Origin: Allacma fusca
Taxonomy: Eukaryota > Arthropoda > Collembola > Symphypleona > Sminthuridae
DNA length: 64,000 bases
Direction of reading: 5' to 3'
NCBI GenBank assembly: GCA_947179485.1
Contig: OX359246.1
Coordinates: 4,340,001 to 4,404,000, forward strand
Below, piece by piece: positions 21,400-30,537 of the stretch; the stretch's first letter is position 1; every line of letters begins with the position of its first letter. A program made the translations under genes and the position numbers. Under the pieces are notes generated by a model. The model saw only the letters and a program-made list of their open reading frames with translations, was not told the DNA's origin and made no database searches.

Positions 21400-22648
21400 T
21401 TACTTGAGGAAAACATAAACATACGCACCCATTTTAACATTTAAAATATTGTAAGAGACATAAGTAAGACTAACTAGAGCTACTGCATCCCGATAAAAAA
21501 ACATTGTTTTAAACTGAAAATCCCGTGCCATAAATGTCATGTTAGCTTCTAAACTCACTAAGCAAAATTCATTGTACAACTGGTCCTCGTTTAATTTAAT
21601 ACCGAGCGCATCAACAAGATTGGACAAGCCATGGATACAAAGAATTCATTTGTTTTCAAATTTAGTAGTTCCATTTTCAAAAAAATGTCTCTGCACAGAC
21701 GAGCTAAATTCGCGAAAAACTTGCAAAACTAAGCCTTCAACATCCATTGATAATTTGTAACATGCATTTTCGCAGCGTTGTTTGTCATGTGACATTTACA
21801 TTTGCAGCAACAATTGATAGATTTTCTTCCTGAAGTTTTTGAAACACAGAATTTCGGCGGCAGTAATTTACGTTCGCATTGCTTGCGCTGTAACAGCTAA
21901 TATTTTATGCCATTCTTAGCCGTTATGTTTTGGATTTGTTTGAAAATATCTTTGCTGGATTCATTTTTGTCTTTGCAAAAATCTAGGAGTCCGCGGGATT
22001 TTCCGTTGACTTTATAAAATATGTAAACTTATAAGGATAAATTTTCATATTTCCTAAAATTTCATTTATTCTCGTGCAAGTTCATGAGATTTGAATAAAT
22101 TTACATATAATACAGACAAATAATTCAATACCAATTACAATAGTTTTACTTTAAACATTTCACGTTTTTAACAATTGTCACCATATACACAGTATTTTTG
22201 TAATTGCAGAAATGCATGACTTACTCATATTCTACTGATACGTGAATAATTTTGGCTCGCGTTTAGATTGATTCAAAAATTAATTAAAATTAATATTTAA
22301 ATATGCTAGAAATCACTCGCCTTTGTTAGAAGCATCTGAAGAAACGCCAAACTAGGGAAAGAGTTTAAATTATTTAATAACATTTGCTGAGCTTCAGGTC
22401 CCTGAAGGTTTTTGACAATTGTTGTTGATTGCGTGCCCACGTAAATTTTAGAGCTGTACATGAATCCGAGAAAACAACAGGAATGAGTCATACGCAAACT
22501 ATTGTAACTGTCACTGTGCTGAACATTGTGATACATGATTGACACTTCTTTGTTAATAGCTTGAAATCGTCTCGAGATTTTTCGATGTGAAAAAACATCG
22601 AAACTGTTTTAGTTTCAGCAGCTGCTTTCTCTAGGTTTTGATGTTCGC
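21400..22648 (-). pseudogene. Decayed hAT-type transposase, copy 2, part left of the Polinton
   Basis: Minus-strand homologue of 3310-4935. The frame at 22306-22545 matches the Val-Gln-His-Ser...Phe-Leu-Gln-Met-Leu-Leu region of copy 1, and 21400-21627 matches its final piece (Gly-Ile-Lys-Leu-Asn-Glu-Asp-Gln). Alignment continues to the last base before the Polinton target duplication and resumes at 47496, proving that the Polinton jumped into a pre-existing repeat. Confidence 0.7.
22643..22648. repeat. Polinton target-site duplication, left copy
   Basis: GTTCGC directly abuts the first base (A, 22649) of the Polinton and is repeated at 47496-47501. Polintons make 6-bp duplications. Confidence 0.95.
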
Positions 22649-23352
22649 AGTAGTAGTAGTTTACCATGAATCAACCGAGTATTTATCGATTTTTTGGTTG
22701 ATTCATGGTTAACGTGGGGAATGATGGGATAGCGTGTGTGTGCGAAAAGAGAGGGATGAAGCTCCCGATGGTGTACACATGCATGCATGCGTCACACGTG
22801 CATTCTCGCACCCTTCCCCAACGTACTTTTTTGCACTTGTCCAATAAGACAATGGTGCATATATGTACATATGCACATACATATAATGCATGTATGTCTC
22901 AGACATGTATCCTCGTCGCGGCACCCTTCCCTAACGTATTTCATACGTTAGGGATGAGCTTGTTATCGTACAAAGGACTTGTTCCAGTTCTTTTTTCTCG
23001 AATGGCGTGACATTGCTCTTGTTAATTTGGAATTGATACAAATTAATAATTTGTGAAAAACGGAATATTTACACGTTTGAAATAAGCGTACAGTGTGCAG
23101 AAAAATTTTGCGCATCTATTGATATAAGAGTCAAGTGGAGGAAAATTCGGATTTTGTTTTTTTTTCGAGTTTAAAGTTGTGTATAGGTAAATAGTGACTG
23201 GGAAAAAATATAGGAAAATTGATTGAAAGATGGGATAATTTGTTGGAGAAAGGCCATTGGTCAAAATTATTAAAGTGATTTTGCAAGTGTTGTTACAATT
23301 GTGTGTATGTACCTTACGTGTGTAAGTATACGTAAACAAAGCAACTTTTTCT
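22649..23352. repeat. Left terminal inverted repeat of the Polinton
   Basis: Aligns in inverted orientation with about 47046-47495. The outer 60 bp are nearly identical, and later blocks such as GTCAAGTGGAGGAAAATTCG and TAAATAGTGACTGGGAAAAA are also shared. The left copy is about 250 bp longer because of extra blocks near 22800-22860 and 22940-23090. A 12-bp inverted pair (CATGAATCAACC at 22665-22676 and its complement at 22696-22707) could form a hairpin just inside the end. Confidence 0.85.
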
Positions 23353-23616
23353 CAAAACTTGCGGCGCCCGCCAGCCCGCCCAGGACTTTAAAATTGGAAC
23401 TTTGTGAATTGGATCGAGTTTAGATTGGTAAGGTAGTATTTTTGTATGCATTAATTATAAATAAATCGATAAAATACGTATTTTAGTAAAATTGGGAATT
23501 TTCTGGTTTGTCGACTAGTGAGTAGGCCCGCTTTTACGGCCTTGAGTATAAACTTTAAAAATTTGGTAGGGTGCTTTTATTATACAGCATTTCCATCGGG
23601 CACGTGTCACTGCCGC

Positions 23617-24285
23617 CCTACCCGGGTGATTTCATGTCAACCCGAATTTCTTAGACCCGATTTTTCTCCAATGTGTCTTATGTCAAATCCTTGTATTAAT
23701 TAGCAATAGGGGTGGAATATTCGTGTGGCCCGTCACCGCGGGCCTTATGTATTCTTAAAAAAAAAATCAAATTAATTCAATTTCCGAATGAGGGTTAAAT
23801 ATTGCATCCAGTGGGTATATATTATTGACGTTGTTGACCTACCCGGGTGATTTCATGTCAACCCGAATTTCTTAGACCCGATTTTTCCCCAATGTGTTTT
23901 ATGTCAAATGCTTGTATGAATTAGCAATAGGGGTGGAATTATTATGTGGCCCGTCACCGCGGGCTCTATGTATTCTTTAAAAAAAATTCAAGTTAATTCA
24001 ATTTCCGAATGAGGGTTAAATATTGCATCCATTGGGTATATATTATTGACACTGTTGACCTACCCGGGTGATTTCATGTCAATCCGAATTTCTCAGACCC
24101 GATTTTTCCCTAATGTGTTTTATGTCAAATGCTTGCATTAATTAGCAATAGGGGTGGAATTATCGTGTGGCCCATCACCGCGGGCTTTATGTATTCTTTT
24201 AAAAAAATCAAATTAATTCAATTTCCGAATGAGGGTTAAATATTATATATGCATTCATGCATATGCACTGGTTATTGACACCCCT
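23617..24285. repeat. Three tandem copies of a 221-bp unit
   Basis: Copies start at CTACCCGGGTGATTTCATGT at about 23620, 23841 and 24062. Each contains CCCGTCACCGCGGGC, a short palindrome, and an AT-rich tail. The array lies between the left terminal repeat and the first gene. It could be a leader or enhancer array for the polymerase transcript or simply a tandem duplication; no coding potential is seen. Confidence 0.85.
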
Positions 24286-24508
24286 GACCACTGAGATTAA
24301 TTTGGTTCTAATTTTGTCTTTGATCAGCATGAAATTGAATGTAATCCCGAAATTAAGGCTTGGGTAGGTCCAACATCCTATAGAGTCTCTGGATGTCTCA
24401 AATCCACATTTAATATTGAACCCATGTCGTTTGTCCTAACATACCTTGTCCAATCAATATTTTCGAATTCACTATTTATTCTTGTTCATTTTCGTTTAGA
24501 GTTAAACA

Positions 24509-24652
24509 ATGGCGGACCCCAACAAGCGTGTAAGTGCAGGTCCAAGCAGACTTTTCAAAGTAACAACCCAGACAACGTCCCGCAGACGTGACACTAGAGG
24601 AGTCAACCAAAGGCCCGGTAAGGGTGTGGATACCGGAAAAAGGTATACATGA
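24509..24652 (+). CDS. Small basic Polinton ORF (47 aa)
   Basis: ATG at 24509 in a fair context (ACAATGG) opens a 47-codon frame rich in Arg, Lys, Thr and Ser (two Arg-Arg patches, Ser-Arg-Arg-Arg-Asp). The first codons, Met-Ala-Asp-Pro, look like a genuine start. The frame may be a first exon, since AAAAAG/GTATAC at 24642 resembles a donor, but no partner exon is obvious. The protein could bind nucleic acid. It is not a family I recognise. Confidence 0.35.
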   Translation: MADPNKRVSAGPSRLFKVTTQTTSRRRDTRGVNQRPGKGVDTGKRYT

Positions 24653-24799
24653 ATATATTTATAATCTCATAAATTCTACTCTTGCATTCTTTCTAATCTT
24701 TACTATCCTATTTCTTTGTCAAAATACATCATGCCAGTAACACTAGCATCTAGTATATAGATCATATTCATACCCACATAAACAAGACGTCGAACCCTG

Positions 24800-24920
24800 T
24801 AGTAATATTAGTAGTAGTAGTACAAAGATGCTGGGTCACCACTCGGTGCAAATAATAATAATAATAGTAGTAGTAGTAGTAGTAGTAGTAGAAAGACGCT
24901 GGGTCACAACTCGGTGCAAA

Positions 24921-24953
<33 letters not shown>

Positions 24954-25430
24954 AAAGACGCCGGGTCACCACTCGGTGCAAATAGTAGTAGTAGAAAGAC
25001 GCTTGGTCACCACTCGGTGCAAATAGTAATAGTAGTAGCAGTAGTAGTAAGACGCTGGGTCATCACTCGGTGCAAATAGTAATAGTAGTAGTAGTAATAG
25101 AAAGACGCTGGGTCGCCACTCGGTGCAAATAGTAGTAGTAGAAAGACGCTGGGTCGCCACTCGGTGCAAATAGTAGTAGTAGAAAGACGCTGGGTCACCA
25201 CTCGGTGCAAATAGTAATAGTAGTAGTAGTAGAAAGACGCTGGGTCACCACTCAAGCAAATAGTAATAGTAGTAGTAGTAGTAATAGAAAGACGCTGGGT
25301 CACCACTCGGTGCAAATAGTAATAGTAATAGAGGTAGTAGTAGTAGTAGTGGCAAGACGCTGGGTTCCCACTCGGTGCGTGTAGTAGTAGTAGTAGTGCA
25401 TTAAACCATACGGTCCTCACTCGGTGGAAA
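24800..25430. repeat. Compound minisatellite with (TAG)n tracts
   Basis: Roughly a dozen copies of a conserved 30-bp core (AAGACGCTGGGTCACCACTCGGTGC plus AAATAG) are separated by variable (TAG/TAA)n tracts of 3-12 repeats. The core contains CACCACTCGGTG, able to form a small hairpin. Frames that it opens on the minus strand are artefacts. Confidence 0.9.
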
Positions 25431-25507
25431 TTAAATCACAAATATATCGACGAGCATAATGCTTTCAAGAAAAATGTTTAATCACATATGGAAACATTTG
25501 TCAAGTA

Positions 25508-25622
25508 TAAAACTCGAATGCAAATAAAAATTGTAAGTAGAACGATGTGGAAAGTCGAGGGTGAGAAAAAAATATGGAGAGTCATAATGAAACCGTAAAA
25601 GCAATTGAATCCAGATATTTAC
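25508..25622. repeat. Inverted duplication inside the Polinton, copy 1
   Basis: This 115-bp segment, which includes the start codon of the small membrane protein gene, recurs in inverted orientation at 42085-42201 with only a few differences. It is not part of the terminal repeats. Confidence 0.85.
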
Positions 25623-25927
25623 AGGATTCATCTGCATCCGAATTTATGATTAGTATTATTCGGGCTTTATTGAAAAAAATGTCTATTGGCAAGGGGGAAG
25701 GCGGTGAGGCGACAAACTCGCAGGGTGATGAATGGAAGGGTGAGTTAATCAATACTTGAAAGCTATGAACCCTGCGTGAACCCCCTTTTGTATTTTCAGC
25801 AATCTGTATATGCCTCATATTCATTGCTGTACTCAAGCTCCTGGACTTTGTGTTCAAGAACTACTTCAAGCTCAGACAAGTTCGACTAGCACAACTCGGC
25901 GAAACCCCATCCCATCAACATGGATAA
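25574..25927 (+). CDS. Small single-pass membrane protein (97 aa, 2 exons)
   Basis: Exons 25574-25739 and 25800-25927 join in phase (donor GTGAGT, acceptor TTTTCAG; 60-nt intron) to give 97 residues. The N-terminal half is hydrophilic with an amphipathic segment near Ile-Ser-Ile-Ile-Arg-Ala-Leu. A membrane helix (Ile-Cys-Ile-Cys-Leu-Ile-Phe-Ile-Ala-Val-Leu) starts right at the exon junction and is followed by a basic tail. Without signal peptide it would be a tail- or signal-anchored protein. Its stop codon (25925-25927) lies 3 bp inside the next reading frame, which starts at 25920. Polintons and adintoviruses often carry small hydrophobic proteins, but I cannot assign a role. Confidence 0.6.
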
Positions 25928-26305
25928 TGGCGAATCTACCGTTAAACCATCTGCGATTAAAACAGGCAATAAAAATACCGTAAGTTTATATTTTACACAT
26001 ACATTACTACATGCATTATGAGAGCTTGGTATTTTCGATACGCTACAATTATAAAATACTCATTCCAGATTTTTAGATGCCCACAAGGCCAATGTCCTTA
26101 TTATTGTCGAAGTAAACAATATTTTCAGTCTCACATTGAGATTCAGCACTACTGTATGGACTGTGGGCTGTACTTTCATAGTAGAGCAAGTCACACCTGC
26201 AGGATGCCTGGCGCAAGATTGGGACATGTGGACGCAAATTCCAACCTGGATTTGAGTCATTTCCATGAGCTGTCTCGCAGCCATGGTGGAACTGTTTTAA
26301 TGTAA
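25920..26305 (+). CDS. Zinc-finger segment upstream of the polymerase
   Basis: Exon 25920-25979 (ATG, 20 codons, phase 0) plus exon 26069-26305 gives a Cys/His-rich peptide. It has Cys-Pro-Gln-Gly-Gln-Cys, then His-x4-His, then Cys-Met-Asp-Cys and a later His-Thr-Cys, i.e. two C2H2/C4-like finger patterns. It ends at TAA (26303-26305). The same frame then stays open straight into the polymerase with polymerase-like sequence from 26306, so this is probably the N-terminus of the polymerase separated from it by a nonsense codon. The alternative is a separate short finger protein. Confidence 0.6.
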
Positions 26306-29300
26306 AGGTACAATAAATCCATCTTCATCCTAGACATTGAGACAGTATTCACAGAACTTCATAGTATCGTGACAACGTTTCTGGAACAACTATTTACCAT
26401 TCATGGTCATTTAAAATTGGAAGTATCAATGGGAATAGAAATGGAAAAGGAAATAAATGACAATGATGGAAATGTTGCGAAAACATCTGCAATTATTTAC
26501 TTCAAGTCCAACCATTACGAACTTTTGCAGCAATCTCAAATCTCAGAAATCCTTTTGGCTACTGCATCGGATATAACCGAAAAAAAGAACACCTTTATCA
26601 GCAATGGATCGGGCTGGAAAATTAAATCCATCAAGTCATTTGAGATTAAAATTGGTGAAATTAGAGTTTTACACCAAGCAGGAGGAGAATATTTACCTAT
26701 GCCACTGATGGGGAAGAAGGGTTACATCAACTTTAAAAACAATAATGACATGTGTTTTCTGTATTGTGTTGCCGCTGCTCTCTTTAAAAATGAAGAACCA
26801 TCAACATCAAGAGAATCATTTAAGCGTTGGGAAAAATATTTTCATCGCTTTGACATGTCCAATGTTAATTGTCCTGTTGAAGTCGGCACGGACCTTTGTA
26901 AATTTGAGGAAAACAACACCATTGGAATTAATGTTCTGACACATAAAGCCGGACAAGTGATTGTACTCAGAAAAGCCTCGAGTAAGTTTCTTCAACGAGT
27001 CACACTTTTTCTGATTGAGAAAAAAGACGGCGTTGGTTCAACAAAGTTTCATTATGTGTTGGTTACAAACCTTGATATGTTTCTACGCGACAATAGGACA
27101 TACTATAGGTATCACTGTGACATATGTTTCGATAGCTTCATGACGGTAAAAACCAGAGTTGAACATCAACAAACTTGTGGAAACAAAACCATCAAGGAGA
27201 AACTGCCCAAGGATCATGAACGGATTGAATTTAAAAGAATGGAGTTGACAATAAGCTACCCATACATTCTGTACTGGGACTTTGAATGTTATTCAGCAAC
27301 TTCCGATATCCGTAAGGGCGAGTCAACAAGAATAAACTCGGAATACCAGCCTTGCAGCTACTCTCTCTGTCTTGTCTACCACGACGGAGTGAAATCAATC
27401 GTCAAAGCTTTTGAATACTATGATGGGCCCAATCCAGTTGACCATTTTTTCCAGCGCGTGTTTTTTCACGCTCAAAATGTACTCTCACAGATTAGAAGTA
27501 CAAATAACTTTATCCAGCCCACAAGAGAGGAACTTGACAAACATGAAAAAGCGTCCCATTGTGAATTTTGCGGTCTTAAGTTTACTTTGGAAGATAGAAA
27601 TGGGGACGGGATGAAAAAGGTGATTAAATGCTTTCATCACAATCATCAATCGGGCATGTACCTACACGCACTGTGTCAGTCATGCAATTTGAAAATTAAA
27701 TACAAGAATGAACTGGTATGCGTTGCCCATAATTTTAGTGGGTTCGATTCACATTTTCTTCTCCAGAACCTAGAGTCGGATTTATTTGATACAAGTCAAG
27801 TAAATGTAATTACAAAAGGGAGTGAAAAAATCGTGCAAGTGGAAATTACTGCCAAGGATATGCTGATTCCGTCAATACGTCGAACATATAGCAAGAATGA
27901 ATCCAAGAGATTTTGCGGGAATCGTAAAGTAAAGGTTCGATTCATCGACAGCTGCCAATTCCTGCCTAACAGCCTGGATGAGTTGGCAACTGCGCTCAAG
28001 AATGAGAAATCGGCTAGTAACCAAATGATTTTTCAGGGATTCCCGTATATATTCCCAAACCAGCAAAATTATGAATCCATACACCTCCTGACCGAAAAAT
28101 TGACCTACCCTTACTCTTACTTGTCAAACTCACGGGTTCTTGAAGATGGATATCCAATACCACCTAGGGAAATGTTTTACAATGAGCTAAAACGCGAAGC
28201 TCCTACAGACAGGGATTGGGAAACTGTTCAAAGGGTTATTACCGAATTCGGTATAAAGGACTTTCGAGAGTTTACTCGTGTCTATACAATGGTTGACACA
28301 ATACTCCTCTCAATGGTATTTGAAAACTTTAGAACGCAATGTAAAAGCACCTACGGATTAGAACCAGCTTACATGTGTACAACAAGTGGATTCGCATGGC
28401 AGTGCTTTTTACATTTTACCAAAGCCAAAATTGACTATGTTCGGGATACAAAAATGTTAAATCTTATTAAAGAGGGAGTACGAGGGGGAACTTCGTTTTG
28501 CACACAGAAAATCAATACAGCCAACAATGAGAATAGCCCACATGGCTTTGATCCTATGAAAGAGAGGACTCATTTACTATACTTGGACGTAGTGAGCCTC
28601 TACGCGACAGCAATGTTGGACAAGTTTCCACAGGGCGATTATGAATGGGTGGAAAACCCAGAATTGGAAAATATTGATTGGACAAGCTATGATGGGAAAA
28701 ACGATATAGGTTACATACTAAAGGTAGATTTAGGGTATCCAGAGACCCTACAGGATGCTACTGTAGACCTACCTCTCGCGCCAGAGAAGGTGGTGGTGAA
28801 AGTTACGGAACTTTCTCAAGAGCAGCAACAAGACATACGAAATATGAAAATGGGGAAAAGTTTTACGGGCGCTCCACGACTTTTACTGCACTGTGGAGAG
28901 CGGAAAGACTATGTGTTACACTACAAAGCCCTTCGCTACTACCTGCAAATGGGCATGACTTTAAAAAAAATAATTTGTGGTTTTAAATTTTGCGAAAAGC
29001 CATATTTTCGGGACTACATTCAATTTAATATCGACCAGAGAAAGGTTGCAAAAAGTGAATCCCAGAGGTCACTGCTGAAGCTCATGAATAATGGGATTTA
29101 TGGGAAGAGTCTGCAGGCAAACAAGAACAACTTAATTGTTAAATTTTGCTCCTCATCTCAGCAGGCTCGGAAATTAATTTCCATGAATAGATGTGCAGAC
29201 TTTATTCCCATCACGGAAACACTGAGTATGGTTATGCTAACACCGCTCACTGTTAAACTGGACAAGCCTACCATAACAGGAATGACTGTGCTAGACTTGG

Positions 29301-29893
29301 CCAAAGTCATTTTCTATACCAACTACTATCAACGTCTCAAGCCTATTTTCGGTGATCGGATCACAAACCTGTATGTCGACACTGACTCATCTCTGAGTAT
29401 TATCAGAGACCCGCACAACGCATTTTGGAACGATATAGTTGCTAGCCGTCAGTTTTTTGACTTTTCAAAAATTCCCACCACACATGGCATTTTCCAAAAA
29501 TATAACCATATTCCGGACCTACGGAATGAAAACAAGGGTGTATCCGGTCTATGGAAAATTGAGAGCATGGACATTGCAGAGCTTGTTACGATAAAATCCA
29601 AGCAGTACTCCATACTATACTTTAATATGGTCGAGGAGAAAAAATCAAAAGGCGTCCCATCCTCAAATTTGAAAACGTTTAGCCATGAGCAGTACAAGAA
29701 AATTATTCTGGATAAAAGACAGCAGACATTTAATGTAAATATGATTCGTAGCTTTAAGCACAAGGTGTATAATTTAACAGTTGCAAAAGTAGGATTCCAC
29801 TGTGTGGATATATACAGAGTTTATCCCATCCCCACAGATATAAACTTTTCCCTTCCCCTAGGACACCACCGTTTAAGTATGTATATGCAATAA
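26306..29893 (+). CDS. Protein-primed family B DNA polymerase (Polinton PolB)
   Basis: The open frame covers about 1195 codons; the first ATG-independent residues after the upstream stop (26303) already fit the family, and the first internal ATG-rich region is near 26430. The 3'-5' exonuclease motifs are Trp-Asp-Phe-Glu-Cys-Tyr (about 27280, Exo I), His-Asn-Phe-Ser-Gly-Phe-Asp (about 27730, Exo II) and Tyr-Thr-Met-Val-Asp (about 28285, Exo III). The polymerase motifs are Leu-Asp-Val-Val-Ser-Leu-Tyr (about 28585, motif A), Lys-Leu-Met-Asn-Asn-Gly-Ile-Tyr-Gly (about 29080, motif B) and Tyr-Val-Asp-Thr-Asp-Ser (about 29372, motif C). A Cys/His cluster precedes Exo II. It would copy the linear element using a terminal protein primer. 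The C-terminus (Leu-Pro-Leu-Gly-His-His-Arg) looks natural. It converges on the protease gene with about 110 bp between. Confidence 0.9.
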   Translation, partial: RYNKSIFILDIETVFTELHSIVTTFLEQLFTIHGHLKLEVSMGIEMEKEINDNDGNVAKTSAIIYFKSNHYELLQQSQISEILLATASDITEKKNTFISNGSGWKIKSIKSFEIKIGEIRVLHQAGGEYLPMPLMGKKGYINFKNNNDMCFLYCVAAALFKNEEPSTSRESFKRWEKYFHRFDMSNVNCPVEVGTDLCKFEENNTIGINVLTHKAGQVIVLRKASSKFLQRVTLFLIEKKDGVGSTKFHYVLVTNLDMFLRDNRTYYRYHCDICFDSFMTVKTRVEHQQTCGNKTIKEKLPKDHERIEFKRMELTISYPYILYWDFECYSATSDIRKGESTRINSEYQPCSYSLCLVYHDGVKSIVKAFEYYDGPNPVDHFFQRVFFHAQNVLSQIRSTNNFIQPTREELDKHEKASHCEFCGLKFTLEDRNGDGMKKVIKCFHHNHQSGMYLHALCQSCNLKIKYKNELVCVAHNFSGFDSHFLLQNLESDLFDTSQVNVITKGSEKIVQVEITAKDMLIPSIRRTYSKNESKRFCGNRKVKVRFIDSCQFLPNSLDELATALKNEKSASNQMIFQGFPYIFPNQQNYESIHLLTEKLTYPYSYLSNSRVLEDGYPIPPREMFYNELKREAPTDRDWETVQRVITEFGIKDFREFTRVYTMVDTILLSMVFENFRTQCKSTYGLEPAYMCTTSGFAWQCFLHFTKAKIDYVRDTKMLNLIKEGVRGGTSFCTQKINTANNENSPHGFDPMKERTHLLYLDVVSLYATAMLDKFPQGDYEWVENPELENIDWTSYDGKNDIGYILKVDLGYPETLQDATVDLPLAPEKVVVKVTELSQEQQQDIRNMKMGKSFTGAPRLLLHCGERKDYVLHYKALRYYLQMGMTLKKIICGFKFCEKPYFRDYIQFNIDQRKVAKSESQRSLLKLMNNGIYGKSLQANKNNLIVKFCSSSQQARKLISMNRCADFIPITETLSMVMLTPLTVKLDKPTITGMTVLDLAKVIFYTNYYQRLKPIFGDRITNLYVDTDSSLSIIRDPHNAFWNDIVASRQFFDFSKIPTTHGIFQKYNHIPDLRNENKGVSGLWKIESMDIAELVTIKSKQYSILYFNMVEEKKSKGVPSSNLKTFSHEQYKKIILDKRQQTFNVNMIRSFKHKVYNLTVAKVGFHCVDIYRVYPIPTDINFSLPLGHHRLSMYMQ

Positions 29894-30001
29894 ATAAAAT
29901 GTCAAATAAAAAAAAACATGTAAATATTGTATAAACAAATGTGATCATGTTCTTATTCGCCATATAATCACGTACACGCATAATACAGTCCAATAGTTTT
30001 T
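29894..30001. terminator. Shared polyadenylation region between convergent genes
   Basis: AATAAA occurs right after the polymerase stop (29891-29898 region). On the opposite strand, the protease transcript ends in an AT-rich stretch where TTTATT (30000-30005) gives AATAAA. Convergent transcripts would thus end back to back within 110 bp. Confidence 0.5.
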
Positions 30002-30535
30002 TTATTGCATTAAATATTTGTAAACCTTATAATTTGATCTAACTACACATGTTTGTATTTTCTGACTACGAATACTATGAGAATTACATTTATGCACATT
30101 ATTAAGAAAACGTTTAACCAGTCTATCATTACTCTTAAGATTAGGACCAAACTTATCAAGCATATCTCTATAGCTTATACCTATAGAACGACAGTATACA
30201 AAATATATACAATATTGTCCGCATACACTCGACATTGAGCTTTGCAACGCTCGACAATTTTCCCCGACAACTACTTGCTGGGGTGGATCTACATATTCAT
30301 ACAATTGCACTGGTATCCCATAACTGTCAAAGTATTCTGCTCGATACTTGTCGAGAATATACCAGGCAATCCAATGCCATCCAGGCCCGCTACTTTTATC
30401 CGTATTCTGGATAACTACATAGGGATATGTCGTGGGCTCCCCCACAACATCTTTCCAATTATCAGCAGAGCAAATGTAGTAGGGTATATTTCCAAGAAGA
30501 GCTGTCAGGGCTTCGTGGATGGACCAAGTGTCCAT
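30002..30535 (-). CDS. Adenain/Ulp1-type cysteine protease (177 aa)
   Basis: Single exon. The catalytic residues expected of this C5/C48-like fold are in order: His54 in Gly-Trp-His-Trp, Asp70 in Tyr-Phe-Asp-Ser-Tyr-Gly, Gln98 in Leu-Gln-Ser, and Cys105 in Val-Cys-Gly-Gln-Tyr-Cys. Length and order match Polinton proteases, which process capsid and core proteins during virion maturation. The start codon (30533-30535) lies 2 bp beyond the major capsid stop (30538-30540), so the two genes are packed head to tail. No defect seen. Confidence 0.9.
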   Translation of the reverse strand: MDTWSIHEALTALLGNIPYYICSADNWKDVVGEPTTYPYVVIQNTDKSSGPGWHWIAWYILDKYRAEYFDSYGIPVQLYEYVDPPQQVVVGENCRALQSSMSSVCGQYCIYFVYCRSIGISYRDMLDKFGPNLKSNDRLVKRFLNNVHKCNSHSIRSQKIQTCVVRSNYKVYKYLMQ

Positions 30536-30537
30536 AC

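Noticed and set aside
24966-25420. Minus-strand ORFs rich in Tyr, Thr and Leu
   Set aside because: They are translations of (TAG)n tracts and their cores; repeat length variation would break any real frame.
25574-25857. Minus-strand ORF over the small membrane protein gene (25582-25857)
   Set aside because: Antisense to a spliced plus-strand gene with phase-matched exons and a clear membrane helix.
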